This document shows positions 27,160 to 36,250 of a stretch of 64,000 nucleotides of DNA, piece by piece; within the stretch, counting starts at the first letter, position 1; every line of letters starts with the position of its first letter. The DNA is from DATEKX01 sp963726785. Its GTDB lineage: Bacteria; Acidobacteriota; Blastocatellia; UBA7656. Position numbers and translations under genes: made by a program. The stretch is taken from NCBI GenBank assembly GCA_963726785.1, contig CAVSDJ010000001.1:434001-498000 (forward strand), written 5' to 3'. The notes under the pieces are model-generated. The model saw nothing but the letters and a program-made list of their open reading frames with translations, was not told where the DNA came from and searched no databases.

Positions 27160-28860
27160 ATGAGCAGCGATAAGGATTCTCAATCAGTTCAGCAGGCGCG
27201 GGAACTGGTCGAACGCGCTTACGAAGCCCAGAAGATACTTGCGACCTTCTCGCAGGAAAAGATTGACGAGATAGTCGGTGCAATGGCGCGCGCGGCTCTT
27301 GAAGAGAGCTACCGTCTCGGCGAGATGGCGCACCTCGAAACAGGCTTCGGCAATGCGGCAGACAAGGCGACAAAAAATCGTTTCTCAGCCGAGCAAATTT
27401 ACAACTTCATTCGGCCCATGCGAACAGTCGGCATCATTCGCCAGACCGATTCAATCATCGAAGTAGCTTCGCCGCGCGGTGTAGTCGCTGCCATCATCCC
27501 TTCGACCAATCCGACCTCGACTGCCATCTTCAAAATACTCATCTCCATAAAAGCGCGCGATTCAGTCGTCCTCAGCCCGCACCCGTCAGCGACGAATTGT
27601 ATCAACGAAGTCGCGCGAGTCATGCGCGCGGCGGGCGAAGCCGCAGGGCTGCCACAGTCTGCAATCGGCTGCATGTCTATCGCCACTATCGAAGGCACGC
27701 AGGAATTGATGAAGCACAAGCGAACGGCTTTGATCCTTGCGACCGGAGGCATAGGGCTTGTGCGCGCCGCTTATTCATCGGGCAAGCCTGCGTTTGGCGT
27801 AGGCCCCGGCAACGTGCCCGCGATGATTGAGCGCACGGCGAACGTTACGAAAGCCGTGAAAGATATTTTGACAGGCAAGACTTTTGACAACGGGACTATC
27901 TGTTCTTCGGAGCAGGCCGTCGTGGTCGAACGTGCGATTGATTCGCAAGTGCGCGAGCGGTTCATAGCAGAGTCTGCTTACTTTTTAGGCAAAGAAGATC
28001 AGGAAGCTTTGGCGCGCGTGGTTGCGACCGCGACCAACACGCTGAACTCGAAGATAGTAGGCAAGAGCACGAAAGTCATAGCCGAGATGGCAGGCATAAA
28101 AATACCCGAAGGCACGCGCGCGATAATGTGCGAGCTTGCGGGCGTGGGCCGCGACTTCCCGCTTTCGATGGAAAAGCTCTCGCCGATACTGGCTTACTAT
28201 GTTGTTGACAACCTGGAACAAGGATGTGAGCGCGCGGCGCAGATTCTCCGCTATGGCGGCATGGGCCACACTGCGTCGGTTCACACCGCGAGCCGCGATG
28301 CCGCGAAAGAGTACGGCATACGAATGCCCGTATCGCGTGTTGTCGTCAACAGCCCTTCGACTCACGGCGCGATAGGATTTACAACAGACCTTGAGCCTTC
28401 GATGACACTGGGCTGCGGGTCTTGGGGTGGCAACGTTACTTCGGACAACATCTCGCCGCGTCACTTGATGGATGTGAAGCGGATCGCATTCGAGACGAAA
28501 CCTATTAATCAAGCCGCAGGGACTGAGCGCGCCGCAGTCCGCGCCGCTTCTCCTGCGACAGTTGATCGCACGGCGATTGCGGCGCTGGTTGATCGCTTTC
28601 TTGCAGAGCGCCAGGTTCAACCGGCTCAACAGCAATCTTCGCCGCCGCTGCCTCAGCCCGCCCCACTCGCGCCGCCCGCGCCTCCGCAAGCAGCTTCGAC
28701 AAACGGCGCGACTAAACATCAAGTCTATGATTTCGTTTGCGAAGAGGACGTGAGGCGAGCAATCAACGCCCGCGAAAAGATTTACATCAATAACAAGACG
28801 CTCATCACGCCCGCCGCCCGCGACCTCGGCGAAGAGCGCGATGTGTTCGCTCGATCATAG
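27160..28860 (+). CDS. Microcompartment-type CoA-acylating aldehyde dehydrogenase
   Basis: The enzyme oxidises an aldehyde to its acyl-CoA with NAD+ and CoA (PduP/EutE class). The catalytic domain spans about residues 10-450, with the active-site Cys248 in FDNGTICSSEQ, the Rossmann motif ATGGIGLVRAAYSSGKPA and GPGNVPAMIE. Beyond it lie a likely amphipathic helix (about 470-490, IAALVDRFLAERQ), a Pro/Gln-rich linker, and a C-terminal module of about 44 residues (FVCEEDVRRAINAREK, TLITPAARDLGEE). Standard PduP/EutE lacks this module. The helix-plus-linker may be an encapsulation peptide. It is paired with the shell gene 15 nt upstream. Confidence 0.92.
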   Translation: MSSDKDSQSVQQARELVERAYEAQKILATFSQEKIDEIVGAMARAALEESYRLGEMAHLETGFGNAADKATKNRFSAEQIYNFIRPMRTVGIIRQTDSIIEVASPRGVVAAIIPSTNPTSTAIFKILISIKARDSVVLSPHPSATNCINEVARVMRAAGEAAGLPQSAIGCMSIATIEGTQELMKHKRTALILATGGIGLVRAAYSSGKPAFGVGPGNVPAMIERTANVTKAVKDILTGKTFDNGTICSSEQAVVVERAIDSQVRERFIAESAYFLGKEDQEALARVVATATNTLNSKIVGKSTKVIAEMAGIKIPEGTRAIMCELAGVGRDFPLSMEKLSPILAYYVVDNLEQGCERAAQILRYGGMGHTASVHTASRDAAKEYGIRMPVSRVVVNSPSTHGAIGFTTDLEPSMTLGCGSWGGNVTSDNISPRHLMDVKRIAFETKPINQAAGTERAAVRAASPATVDRTAIAALVDRFLAERQVQPAQQQSSPPLPQPAPLAPPAPPQAASTNGATKHQVYDFVCEEDVRRAINAREKIYINNKTLITPAARDLGEERDVFARS

Positions 28861-28947
28861 ACAATCATCCGACCTCGTGATTTACAGTAAAATGCAAAGC
28901 TCACATAATCGTTAGATCGTCAGACTAAATTAAGGAGATGTTTTGAG

Positions 28948-29556
28948 ATGAACACATTCCGGTTTGCTCGAAACTTGAAACGGCCAGCAGTTCTAAGGCT
29001 TCTGGTCGCGCCTTGCATCATCCTGCTTTTGATTGCCGCTGGCAGTATTAAAGCAAATGAGCCTTCGACTAAAGACGACTTCAAAGCAACTACGGTCTTT
29101 CTTGTCCGTCACGCAGAAAAAGCTGCCGAGCCGCGCGAAGACCCGCCTCTGCTCGAATCGGGCAACACGCGAGCGCAAGAGTTAGCCCGCATTCTGGAAC
29201 CGGTCGGCATCAAGGCGATTTACACATCTCAGTTTCTTCGCACTAAACAGACTGCCGAGCCGCTCGCAAAACATCTGAGCATAACGGCCATTACTTTGCC
29301 GATTAAAATGAACCCGGCCAAACCGAAAGAGATTTCGGAACAATCTTACAGAGATATAGTCGAGAAAATTTACGAGCATCCCGGCGATGCGGCATTGGTA
29401 GTCGGCCACAGCAATACAGTGCCAGAGGTGATAAAGATGCTCGGCGGGGACGTAGCTCCGGTCATAGATGAAAAGAATTTTGATGATTTATTCGTCGTCA
29501 CCGTTTATGCAAAAGGGAAGGCGAAGGTCGCGCATCTGAAATATGGGAATCATTGA
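28948..29556 (+). CDS. Secreted histidine phosphatase family protein
   Basis: A long signal peptide or anchor (basic N-terminus, then VAPCIILLLIAAGSIKAN) precedes a histidine-phosphatase domain. The catalytic motif is LVRHAEKAAE, the second His is in VVGHSNTVPEVI, and SQFLRTKQTAEPL is also typical. About 170 mature residues places it with the SixA/short phosphoglycerate-mutase-like branch; the substrate is unknown. The ATG has a good TAAGGAGATG ribosome binding site. Its stop overlaps the next start (TGATG). Confidence 0.88.
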   Translation: MNTFRFARNLKRPAVLRLLVAPCIILLLIAAGSIKANEPSTKDDFKATTVFLVRHAEKAAEPREDPPLLESGNTRAQELARILEPVGIKAIYTSQFLRTKQTAEPLAKHLSITAITLPIKMNPAKPKEISEQSYRDIVEKIYEHPGDAALVVGHSNTVPEVIKMLGGDVAPVIDEKNFDDLFVVTVYAKGKAKVAHLKYGNH

Positions 29557-30269
29557 TGAGTGAAAAAACCGTAAACCAAATCCGCAAAGCGATGCGACGG
29601 CTCGGAAGCAGGGAAAGGGCGGAAATGTCGCAACGATATTTCAAGACGGGGCCGGGCCAGTACGGCGAAGGCGATATCTTCCTCGGACTGAATGCGTCTG
29701 AGTTGAAAGCACTGACGGTTGAACATCAAGCCCTCGCGGCAGACGATGTTTTGCTGTTGCTCAAATCTCCTGTTCACGAAGAGAGAATGCTGGCGCTTCT
29801 GATACTGGTTCGCGCTTACTCGAAAGGCGACGAGACAACGAAGAAGAGAATTTATGAGACCTATCTGGCGAACACACGATTTATAAATAACTGGGATCTG
29901 GTTGACGCTTCGGCACATTACATCGTCGGGCGTTACTTGATTGACAAAAGCAGGAAGCCGCTTTACGCGCTCGCTCGATCAAGCAGTTTGTGGGAACGAA
30001 GAATCGCCATAATATCAACTTTCTGGTTCATCAGGCAGAATCAGTTCGCCGACACGCTCAAGATTTCAAAGCTGCTGCTTTCGGACAAAGAAGACTTGAT
30101 TCATAAAGCCGTCGGATGGATGTTGCGCGAAGTCGGCAAACGCGACCTGCCTGCCGAAGAAGATTTTTTGAGAGAGCATTACAAAACGATGCCGAGAACA
30201 ATGCTGCGTTATGCGATTGAAAAATTCCCTGAATCACACAGACGAATGTATCTGAAGGGTGAAATCTGA
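29556..30269 (+). CDS. DNA alkylation repair (AlkD-like, HEAT-like repeat) protein
   Basis: This all-helical protein of 237 residues has the AlkD-family pattern: YFKTGPGQYGEGDIFLGL near the start, HEERMLALLILVRAY, NNWDLVDASAHYIVG with the conserved Trp-Asp, and LWERRIAIISTFWFIRQ. AlkD-type glycosylases remove bulky or cationic alkylpurines. The start is taken as the ATG at 29556, sharing one base with the previous stop. Confidence 0.85.
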   Translation: MSEKTVNQIRKAMRRLGSRERAEMSQRYFKTGPGQYGEGDIFLGLNASELKALTVEHQALAADDVLLLLKSPVHEERMLALLILVRAYSKGDETTKKRIYETYLANTRFINNWDLVDASAHYIVGRYLIDKSRKPLYALARSSSLWERRIAIISTFWFIRQNQFADTLKISKLLLSDKEDLIHKAVGWMLREVGKRDLPAEEDFLREHYKTMPRTMLRYAIEKFPESHRRMYLKGEI

Positions 30270-30660
30270 AGGGCGAGTGGCGCTAACAGTGAGACTGGCA
30301 AAAACGGTCTATCTTATAGCAGGCATTTATGGCTTGATCGTGCTTGTCCCGCAATTCTTCACGGAAGAGAAGACGGGTCGCGATTTCCCGCCAGCTATCA
30401 CGCACCCTGAATATTATTACGGGTTCATCTGTGTAGCCGTCGCCTGGCAGGTGCTTTTCCTGATTCTTTCCAAAGACCCTGTGCGTTATCGCGCGATGAT
30501 GATCCCGGCAATTTTGGAAAAGCTCTCTTTCGCAATCGCAGTTTTGATTCTATTTTTTCAGCATCGAACATCGTCAATAATTCTGGCCGCCGGAATTATT
30601 GATTTGGTTTTCGGCGTGCTATTTATCCTGGCTTATTTCAAAACCTCGACGCGCAGTTGA
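30259..30660 (+). CDS. Small four-helix membrane protein of unknown function
   Basis: The 133-residue protein has four hydrophobic segments (about 13-33, 52-70, 82-100 and 105-125). No family recognised. The start is a GTG at 30259 inside the end of the AlkD-like gene, or possibly a GTG at 30277 or 30289. Its 3' end overlaps the convergent channel gene by 28 nt. Confidence 0.6.
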   Translation: MKSEGRVALTVRLAKTVYLIAGIYGLIVLVPQFFTEEKTGRDFPPAITHPEYYYGFICVAVAWQVLFLILSKDPVRYRAMMIPAILEKLSFAIAVLILFFQHRTSSIILAAGIIDLVFGVLFILAYFKTSTRS

Positions 30661-31784
30661 TTCTCTTGACGCCCGGCAGCATTGAGCAAATAGCTGTCTC
30701 CTGTCAATTCATCCCAATCGTAGCCCAGATGCGAGGCGAGCTTGAATAGTGATTTCTCCCATTTGCTGCGGCAATCCTTGTAAATCTTCAATCCTGCTTC
30801 ACGGTCGCGGTTGGTCTTGATGCCCGCTTCTTCGAGACTTGCAAGCGTGTGATTGAATCGCGCCTCCAATCGTAGAGACTCGTCAAATTGTGACTCGCCG
30901 ATACGGGCAGGATTCTTTTTCAATTTGAGCAAAGAGACTAACTCTTTAAGCACGTGGCTTGCGCTCAGTTCAAGTGTGCGCACTTCGGGGCGCTCATAGG
31001 TGTTGGCATATTCATCGCGGTCGAGAGACGAGCGAATCACGGCGCAGATTTCTAAAGAGAGAAACAGAACGCGCGGCAGGCTTTTGTAAACTTCCACAGT
31101 ATGAAAGTAGTGAATGATAGGATGCTCGATGTGAGATTCAAGCATCTCTTCGAGGTCGCGCGCGACGGCTCGGAGATTCGGAGCCAGGCCCGACAGCTTT
31201 CCGGCGACCAGATGATTAGCAATAAATTCGACCACGTCCGCACTGCCATCCGCTTGATGGTAGAAAGCCAGCGCCGCTGTTCTCCTGCGCTCCAATGCGC
31301 GATAGACCGCTACGAGATATGTGATGAAAAGCGAGATCAAGCCAAAGCCCGCGCCTGATTCGATGACGGCAGCCAGTCGCATGACATTCGTTCGCGGCGC
31401 TATGTCGCCGAAGCCCAAGGTCGTCAAAGTCACGCCGCTGAAATAAAGCGACTCTATCCAAGGGGGGCTTGCGGCTTCAGGAACTTTCAGGAAATCCGTC
31501 GCCATGTGAGGGTAATAGATGAGAGCAAACCCAAAAACGAGCAGTGTTATATAAAGGCCGATCAGCGTCGGCATAAGCAGCGGGCCTATGGAATTTAGTC
31601 GGACATGGCGTTGCTTGCGGGATAGCTTTGAAGCCGTTGAGCGCGCGAGTCTCCAGATTGTCCTGCAAAGAACATGGCTGATCGGCCCGTTGCGCCCGCG
31701 CGAATGCAGGATGGTCACGTAAGCGTCATTGGCTACGAAAAGTACGAGGCCGATTCCAAGGACTGCGAAAAAGAGCTTGTTCAT
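30633..31784 (-). CDS. Two-helix potassium-channel-like membrane protein
   Basis: The N-terminal 170 residues hold about three membrane segments, with a pore loop and the selectivity filter LTTLGFGDIAP between the last two, the K+ channel signature. No RCK/TrkA_N motif is visible in the remaining 210 residues, which are helical and charged, so gating must be by another cytoplasmic domain. A terminator-like hairpin and another gene lie upstream. It is convergent with the four-helix protein. Confidence 0.82.
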   Translation of the reverse strand: MNKLFFAVLGIGLVLFVANDAYVTILHSRGRNGPISHVLCRTIWRLARSTASKLSRKQRHVRLNSIGPLLMPTLIGLYITLLVFGFALIYYPHMATDFLKVPEAASPPWIESLYFSGVTLTTLGFGDIAPRTNVMRLAAVIESGAGFGLISLFITYLVAVYRALERRRTAALAFYHQADGSADVVEFIANHLVAGKLSGLAPNLRAVARDLEEMLESHIEHPIIHYFHTVEVYKSLPRVLFLSLEICAVIRSSLDRDEYANTYERPEVRTLELSASHVLKELVSLLKLKKNPARIGESQFDESLRLEARFNHTLASLEEAGIKTNRDREAGLKIYKDCRSKWEKSLFKLASHLGYDWDELTGDSYLLNAAGRQENQLRVEVLK

Positions 31785-31855
31785 CTAAACCGCCTGAGGC
31801 GTCCATTGCTAGTTTAACAACCCTTGATATGCCTCGACTAGCTGGCAAATCATGT

Positions 31856-31899
31856 CAAAAAAACTGCGCGCTCGATTTATTTCAAATCGAGCGCGCAGT
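31856..31899 (-). terminator. Intrinsic terminator after the first VWA gene
   Basis: A perfect 16-bp stem (31863-31878 with 31884-31899; core GCGCGCTCGATTT) with a 5-nt loop is followed on the minus strand by a run of T residues (31857-31863 on the plus strand reads all A). It lies 34 nt after the VWA gene stop. Confidence 0.9.
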
Positions 31900-31932
31900 C
31901 AGAATTTGCTTTGATGTTTTTCTGCCAGACCT

Positions 31933-32988
31933 CTACTTATTGACGCTGCTGTGCTGCTGTTCGCCCTCGCGAGGCGCGGTGTAGCCGTTGCGCGTGCGGG
32001 CGACTATGCGGCGGTTGCCTGCGCTGACCTGCACCTTGACGGAGCGAAACGTGCCGTCCTTCTTTGAATTGGTCGGGTAGTAACCGATTGAATACTGAGT
32101 CCTGAGATCGGTTGAGATCTGCTGCGCGATCGCGTGCGTTTCAGAGAGTTCTTTCGGGAAGAAAGCTTTCCCTCCCGTCTCTTCCGCAAGCTTTGTGAGC
32201 AAGGCTTCGGCTTTCGTCTTCGGGCTTTTCGTGAACAGGCTGCTATCTTTATCCAGATCATTCGTGAAACCGATCAGGTAGACCTGCACATCTGCTTCGC
32301 GCAAATGCTCAACGACTTCGTTGAATTTGTAATAGCTGTCTTTATCCAATCCATCAGTCACGAGGATCACAGCCTTGCGGCGATTCTTTGCTTCTTTGTT
32401 AGCATACTCAGCGCCGATGTAGAGAGCGTCGAGCATGGCCGTCTGGCGTGAAGCGACAAGACTTTGAAGCGTGTCAATCACGTCCTGCGTGTCGCCTGTG
32501 AATTCTTCGAGAAGTTCCGGCTGCTCTTTGAATTCTATGATAGCCATCTCGTCTCCGGCCTTGCTTTCCTTCACCAGGTTCGAAGAGGCTTTGATGACCG
32601 TATCGAGCTTCGAGCGCATAGAGCCTGATGTATCAATCGTGAAGACAAGCGACACGGGAACCTGCTCGCGGGTGAAGAATTTGATCTCCTGTTGAACCTT
32701 GTCTTCAAAGATCTGGAAATTGGCTTGAGCCATGTCCATCACAGGGTTGTTCGATTGATCAACAACGGTTACGTCGAGAACCACCAGCGCAGTGCCTAGC
32801 TTTATAGAGCCGCCCGGGTCGTCTTGTGGTTCTTGCTCCTTCGGCTCTTGATGTTTCGGCTTTGGAAGCTGCGGCCTGCTCTGAGTCTGGTTGTCAGCAG
32901 ATGAATTGACAGCAAAGATGTTGGTCAAAAGACTCACGGCTAAGACCGCAAACGCAACGGCGAGCATTTTGTAACTTGAAAATTTCAT
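31933..32988 (-). CDS. Secreted VWA-domain protein, acidobacterial VWFA-related family
   Basis: A signal peptide (KMLAVAFAVLAVSLLTNIFA) and a Pro/Lys/Glu-rich stretch precede a von Willebrand factor A domain. The metal-ion site is present (FTIDTSGSM with DxSxS; LVTDGLDKDS). The approach to the domain (VVDQSNNPVMDMAQANFQI, IFEDKVQQEIKFF) and end (LRTQYSIGYYP) match the acidobacterial VWFA-related family. Function is unknown, presumably adhesion or protein binding at the cell surface. A paralog lies directly upstream on the same strand. Confidence 0.88.
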   Translation of the reverse strand: MKFSSYKMLAVAFAVLAVSLLTNIFAVNSSADNQTQSRPQLPKPKHQEPKEQEPQDDPGGSIKLGTALVVLDVTVVDQSNNPVMDMAQANFQIFEDKVQQEIKFFTREQVPVSLVFTIDTSGSMRSKLDTVIKASSNLVKESKAGDEMAIIEFKEQPELLEEFTGDTQDVIDTLQSLVASRQTAMLDALYIGAEYANKEAKNRRKAVILVTDGLDKDSYYKFNEVVEHLREADVQVYLIGFTNDLDKDSSLFTKSPKTKAEALLTKLAEETGGKAFFPKELSETHAIAQQISTDLRTQYSIGYYPTNSKKDGTFRSVKVQVSAGNRRIVARTRNGYTAPREGEQQHSSVNK

Positions 32989-33173
32989 AAAGAAATTCTA
33001 CTCCGCAACGAGATTTTTGGAAACCGGGTTGATGTGCGCCCCTATCTCAAAGTCTGTGATGCACGGGCACGCGCCATCCGTTGCCGAAAGAACGTAAGCG
33101 GGGTGGGTATTTTGCACCCGTTTTGGCGAGGGCAATCGTTGAGTTTTTTTATTCCGTAGCTTAAGGCTTGGGA

Positions 33174-34242
33174 TCACTTCTTAAACGACTGATAGCCGTC
33201 TTTATACGTAAGCGACAGTCGGCCAAGCCCCTTGGGTGGATTGACCTTGACCTGTACCTTGTGCCATTTGGCTTCGCTCGTCATGTCGGTCGGATAGAAT
33301 CCCACCGAATATTGATGGCGAAGTTCGAGAGCTATGCGTGTGCAGATTTCGACAAGCTCTGGCTCGTTGTAGGCGTTCGGGAAGAACGCGCGCCCTCCGG
33401 TCATTCGCGTGATCTCTTCAAGCACGCCGCGCCCGAAACCCGCAAGCGTGTCGGAGGCCGGGTCGGTTATGCCTATCGCATAGATTTGAACATCGGCTTC
33501 CTTGACCCGATTGCGAAGCTCTTTGTATGTGTAACGGCTGTTGTTGTCTTGCCCATCAGAAATGATGAGCAGGGCTTTCTTTGTATGCCGCCCTTGCTGG
33601 ACTTTTTCGACCGCAAGGTAAGACGCGTCGTAAAGCGCGGTCGAGCCTTTCGGATTGACGAACATAAGATGGCCGACTACCTGGTCGCCCGACGTGGTGA
33701 AATCCTGTATGAGCTTGGCCCGGTCATTAAACCCGATCAAAAAGAAATCATCGTCGTCGTGCGATGTTTCGATGAATCGCCTGAGCGCTTTGATTGATCT
33801 CATAATGCGCTCTTTCATGGAGCCCGATACGTCATAGACGATGCCGAGCGAAACAGGCGAATCCTCGTCCGTGAAGTGCGCGATCTGCTGTTTTACCTTG
33901 TCGTCGAAAATGTCGAAATGATCTTTGCTCAAGCCCGTTACGAATCTGCCGTAAGGGTCGGTCACGCTGATGATTACGTTGACCACGCCCACGCCGAGAA
34001 CTATTTGCCCATTTCCCTGTGTCGGCGTGGTGTTTGAAATCGGCGGGTTTGGCTGTGGTTGCCTTATCATCAGTGCTGGCTTTGGCCGGAGCTGGCGAAG
34101 GAGCTTGATCGGGTTTTCCGACTTCGGCGCTCGGAGTCTGGGTTGCGGATTTGCTCTCTTGTTGTGCCGTTACGCGATTGAGCGGAGAGATAGCAACAAG
34201 CAAAAGCGCTGTTAGGAAGGCGCACGCGAAACTTTTTTTCAT
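33174..34242 (-). CDS. Secreted VWA-domain protein, second copy, frameshifted near N-terminus
   Basis: The signal peptide and linker (MKKSFACAFLTALLLVAISP, then Lys/Pro/Ala-rich) start at 34242. The frame changes near 34050, and the VWA domain continues to 33174 with the metal site IVYDVSGSMKER, IISDGQDNNSRYTYKEL and the family ending LRHQYSVGFYPTD. The domain order and spacing equal the downstream paralog, so this is a tandem duplication. As read, the secreted start and the domain are in different frames, probably because of one missing or extra base in the low-complexity linker. Confidence 0.8.
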
Positions 34243-34482
34243 GGCAATTGCCCCCCGGTATATCCGGACCGGATTGCCCGGTCACGACTTCTGAGAACTC
34301 ACCAGGCATCAGGCGGCATGCGCTGTCGCCCTTCAAATCTGTTTTAACTAACTAATACCGAAGCTAACTGGAATGATTCTTTAAGTGCTACTAAGCGACC
34401 CCGCCCCGTGCTCGTCCACTTCGTCACCATTCTAATCCCAAAGAACTTTGGAATCAAGCAAATGATTGCAGTAACTTGCGTT

Positions 34483-34512
34483 TTGCCTTGCGCCATACGG
34501 CTCTGCTATATT
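34483..34512 (+). promoter_or_regulatory. Possible promoter of plsY-gpsA operon
   Basis: TTGCCT (34483-34488) and TATATT (34507-34512) are 18 nt apart, about 50 nt before the plsY start. Apart from this, the 320-base gap from 34243 shows no gene or repeat. Confidence 0.4.
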
Positions 34513-34562
34513 CTCACGGCTGAAATCGGCTGCCTTCTAGTGGAAAGCGAGGACTTGAGACT

Positions 34563-35234
34563 ATGCTTCTTAGAATCATCTTCGTTCTAATCGCATACCT
34601 CCTCGGCTCGATACCGTTCGGGTTCCTCCTCGTCAAATACGTTTTCACATCGGGCGAGGATGTGCGCCGCATAGGCTCAGGCGGAATCGGCGCAACCAAC
34701 GTCACACGCCGCGCTGGCATGAAAGCCGGATTATTGACTTATACCTTCGATGTAGCTAAAGGATTCGCGGCAGTGGCATTGATGCGGCAGGTCGAATCGG
34801 AAGACTATTTCTGGATAGGCGCGGCGGCTGTCGCCGCTATCGTGGGACACATACTGCCCGTCTTTCTCAAGTTTCGAGGAGGGAAGGGAGTCGCAACAGG
34901 AGTGGGCGTGTACCTTGCGCTCGCGCCTTACGCCGTGCTGACTACTTTGGTGTTGTGGGCAGTCATCGTTTACTTCACGCGATATGTATCGCTCGGCTCG
35001 ATCATAGCGACGGCAGCCGTGCCGCTGTGGACTTGGCTTTATTATGGCGTGTTGCTGCCCGACAGCCCGCAGCACGCGCATCTGAAAGCGCTTTTGATAG
35101 TCGCGCTGGTAGGATGCGCTTTGATAGTCGCAAAGCACCGTGAAAACATCAGCCGCCTCTTGCGCGGCAACGAAAACAAATTCGGCGCGAGAATCAATTC
35201 AAGTGGCGCGACTGTAACCAGAGGCGAAAACTGA
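34563..35234 (+). CDS. plsY: Glycerol-3-phosphate acyltransferase PlsY
   Basis: PlsY transfers acyl groups from acyl-phosphate to glycerol-3-phosphate in the membrane, the first step of phospholipid synthesis. The 223-residue protein has five or more membrane helices and the three loop motifs: RRIGSGGIGATNVTRRAG, FLKFRGGKGVATGVGVYL and KHRENISRLLRGNE. Its TGA overlaps the gpsA start by one base (TGATG), so the enzyme is coupled to production of its substrate. Confidence 0.96.
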   Translation: MLLRIIFVLIAYLLGSIPFGFLLVKYVFTSGEDVRRIGSGGIGATNVTRRAGMKAGLLTYTFDVAKGFAAVALMRQVESEDYFWIGAAAVAAIVGHILPVFLKFRGGKGVATGVGVYLALAPYAVLTTLVLWAVIVYFTRYVSLGSIIATAAVPLWTWLYYGVLLPDSPQHAHLKALLIVALVGCALIVAKHRENISRLLRGNENKFGARINSSGATVTRGEN

Positions 35235-36250
35235 TGTCGGGCGAAGCTGAAAGCAAACGAATTGCAGTCATCGGCGCGGGCAGTTGGGGAACGGCGCTGG
35301 CTTTGGCAGCCGCTCGCAATCGTCACGAAGTGACTTTATGGGCGCGCGAACCTGAAATAGCAAACCTCATCCGAGCCGAGCGCAAAAATCCATTCTACCT
35401 GTCAGACGTTGAGCTTCCACGAAACATTCGCGCCACTGCTTCGCTCGAAGAAGCGCTCAACCAGTCAAGCTCTGTTTTGATCGTCGTGCCTTCGCATGCC
35501 TTCCGCGAGATGACTGAGCGAATGCTCCCATTCTTGAACGGCGAAATGATTCTTGTGAGCGCGACGAAGGGAGTCGAAAACAAAACGCTGATGCGAATGG
35601 AGGAAGTAACCGCAGACGTTTTGCGAGAGAGCTTCGAGCCGCGATTCGTTGTCCTGTCAGGGCCGAGCTTTGCGCGCGAAGTTGCGACGGGAGACCCCAC
35701 GGCGATTGTAGCCGCAAGCCGCGACCTCAGCTTGAGCGAAGAAGTGCAAAAGCAGTTAAGCTCAAGCGTGTTCCGCGTATACACTAATGACGATGTGGTC
35801 GGCGTAGAGCTTGGCGGCGCAGTCAAAAACGTTGTCGCTATAGCGTCGGGCGTAGTCCGAGGCTTAGGATTCGGAACGAACGCGGTGGCCGCCATCATCA
35901 CGCGCGGGCTTGCTGAAATGACGAGGCTGGCTCTGGCTCAAGGCGCGCGCCGAGAGACGATGGCAGGACTAGCAGGACTCGGCGACCTGGTGCTGACCTG
36001 CACGGGCGAGCTTTCGCGCAATCGCTACGTAGGCGTTGAACTTGGGCGAGGGCGCAAACTCGCAGACATACTCGGCGAGATGCGCGAAGTCGCAGAAGGC
36101 GTAAAGACGACGCGCGCGATTTATGAACTGGGCCTCCGTTTGAATATTGAAATGCCGATTACCGCAAGCATCCACGCATTGCTTTACGAAGACAAGCCCG
36201 CGCTCGAAGCGGCGAACGAATTGATGGGACGACCGCTTAAAAGAGAATAA
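35234..36250 (+). CDS. gpsA: NAD(P)-dependent glycerol-3-phosphate dehydrogenase
   Basis: GpsA reduces dihydroxyacetone phosphate to sn-glycerol-3-phosphate, supplying PlsY. The 338-residue protein has the nucleotide-binding motif VIGAGSWGTALALAAARN, VLSGPSFAREVATGDPTA, the catalytic Lys in LGGAVKNVVAIASGV, and GLAGLGDLVLTCTGELSRN. Both neighbours overlap it by one base, so the three genes form a coupled operon. Confidence 0.96.
   Translation: MSGEAESKRIAVIGAGSWGTALALAAARNRHEVTLWAREPEIANLIRAERKNPFYLSDVELPRNIRATASLEEALNQSSSVLIVVPSHAFREMTERMLPFLNGEMILVSATKGVENKTLMRMEEVTADVLRESFEPRFVVLSGPSFAREVATGDPTAIVAASRDLSLSEEVQKQLSSSVFRVYTNDDVVGVELGGAVKNVVAIASGVVRGLGFGTNAVAAIITRGLAEMTRLALAQGARRETMAGLAGLGDLVLTCTGELSRNRYVGVELGRGRKLADILGEMREVAEGVKTTRAIYELGLRLNIEMPITASIHALLYEDKPALEAANELMGRPLKRE

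Noticed and set aside
27985..28722. 245-codon frame opposite the aldehyde dehydrogenase
   Set aside because: Antisense shadow. The Arg/Cys-rich composition is typical of reverse-complement coding DNA.
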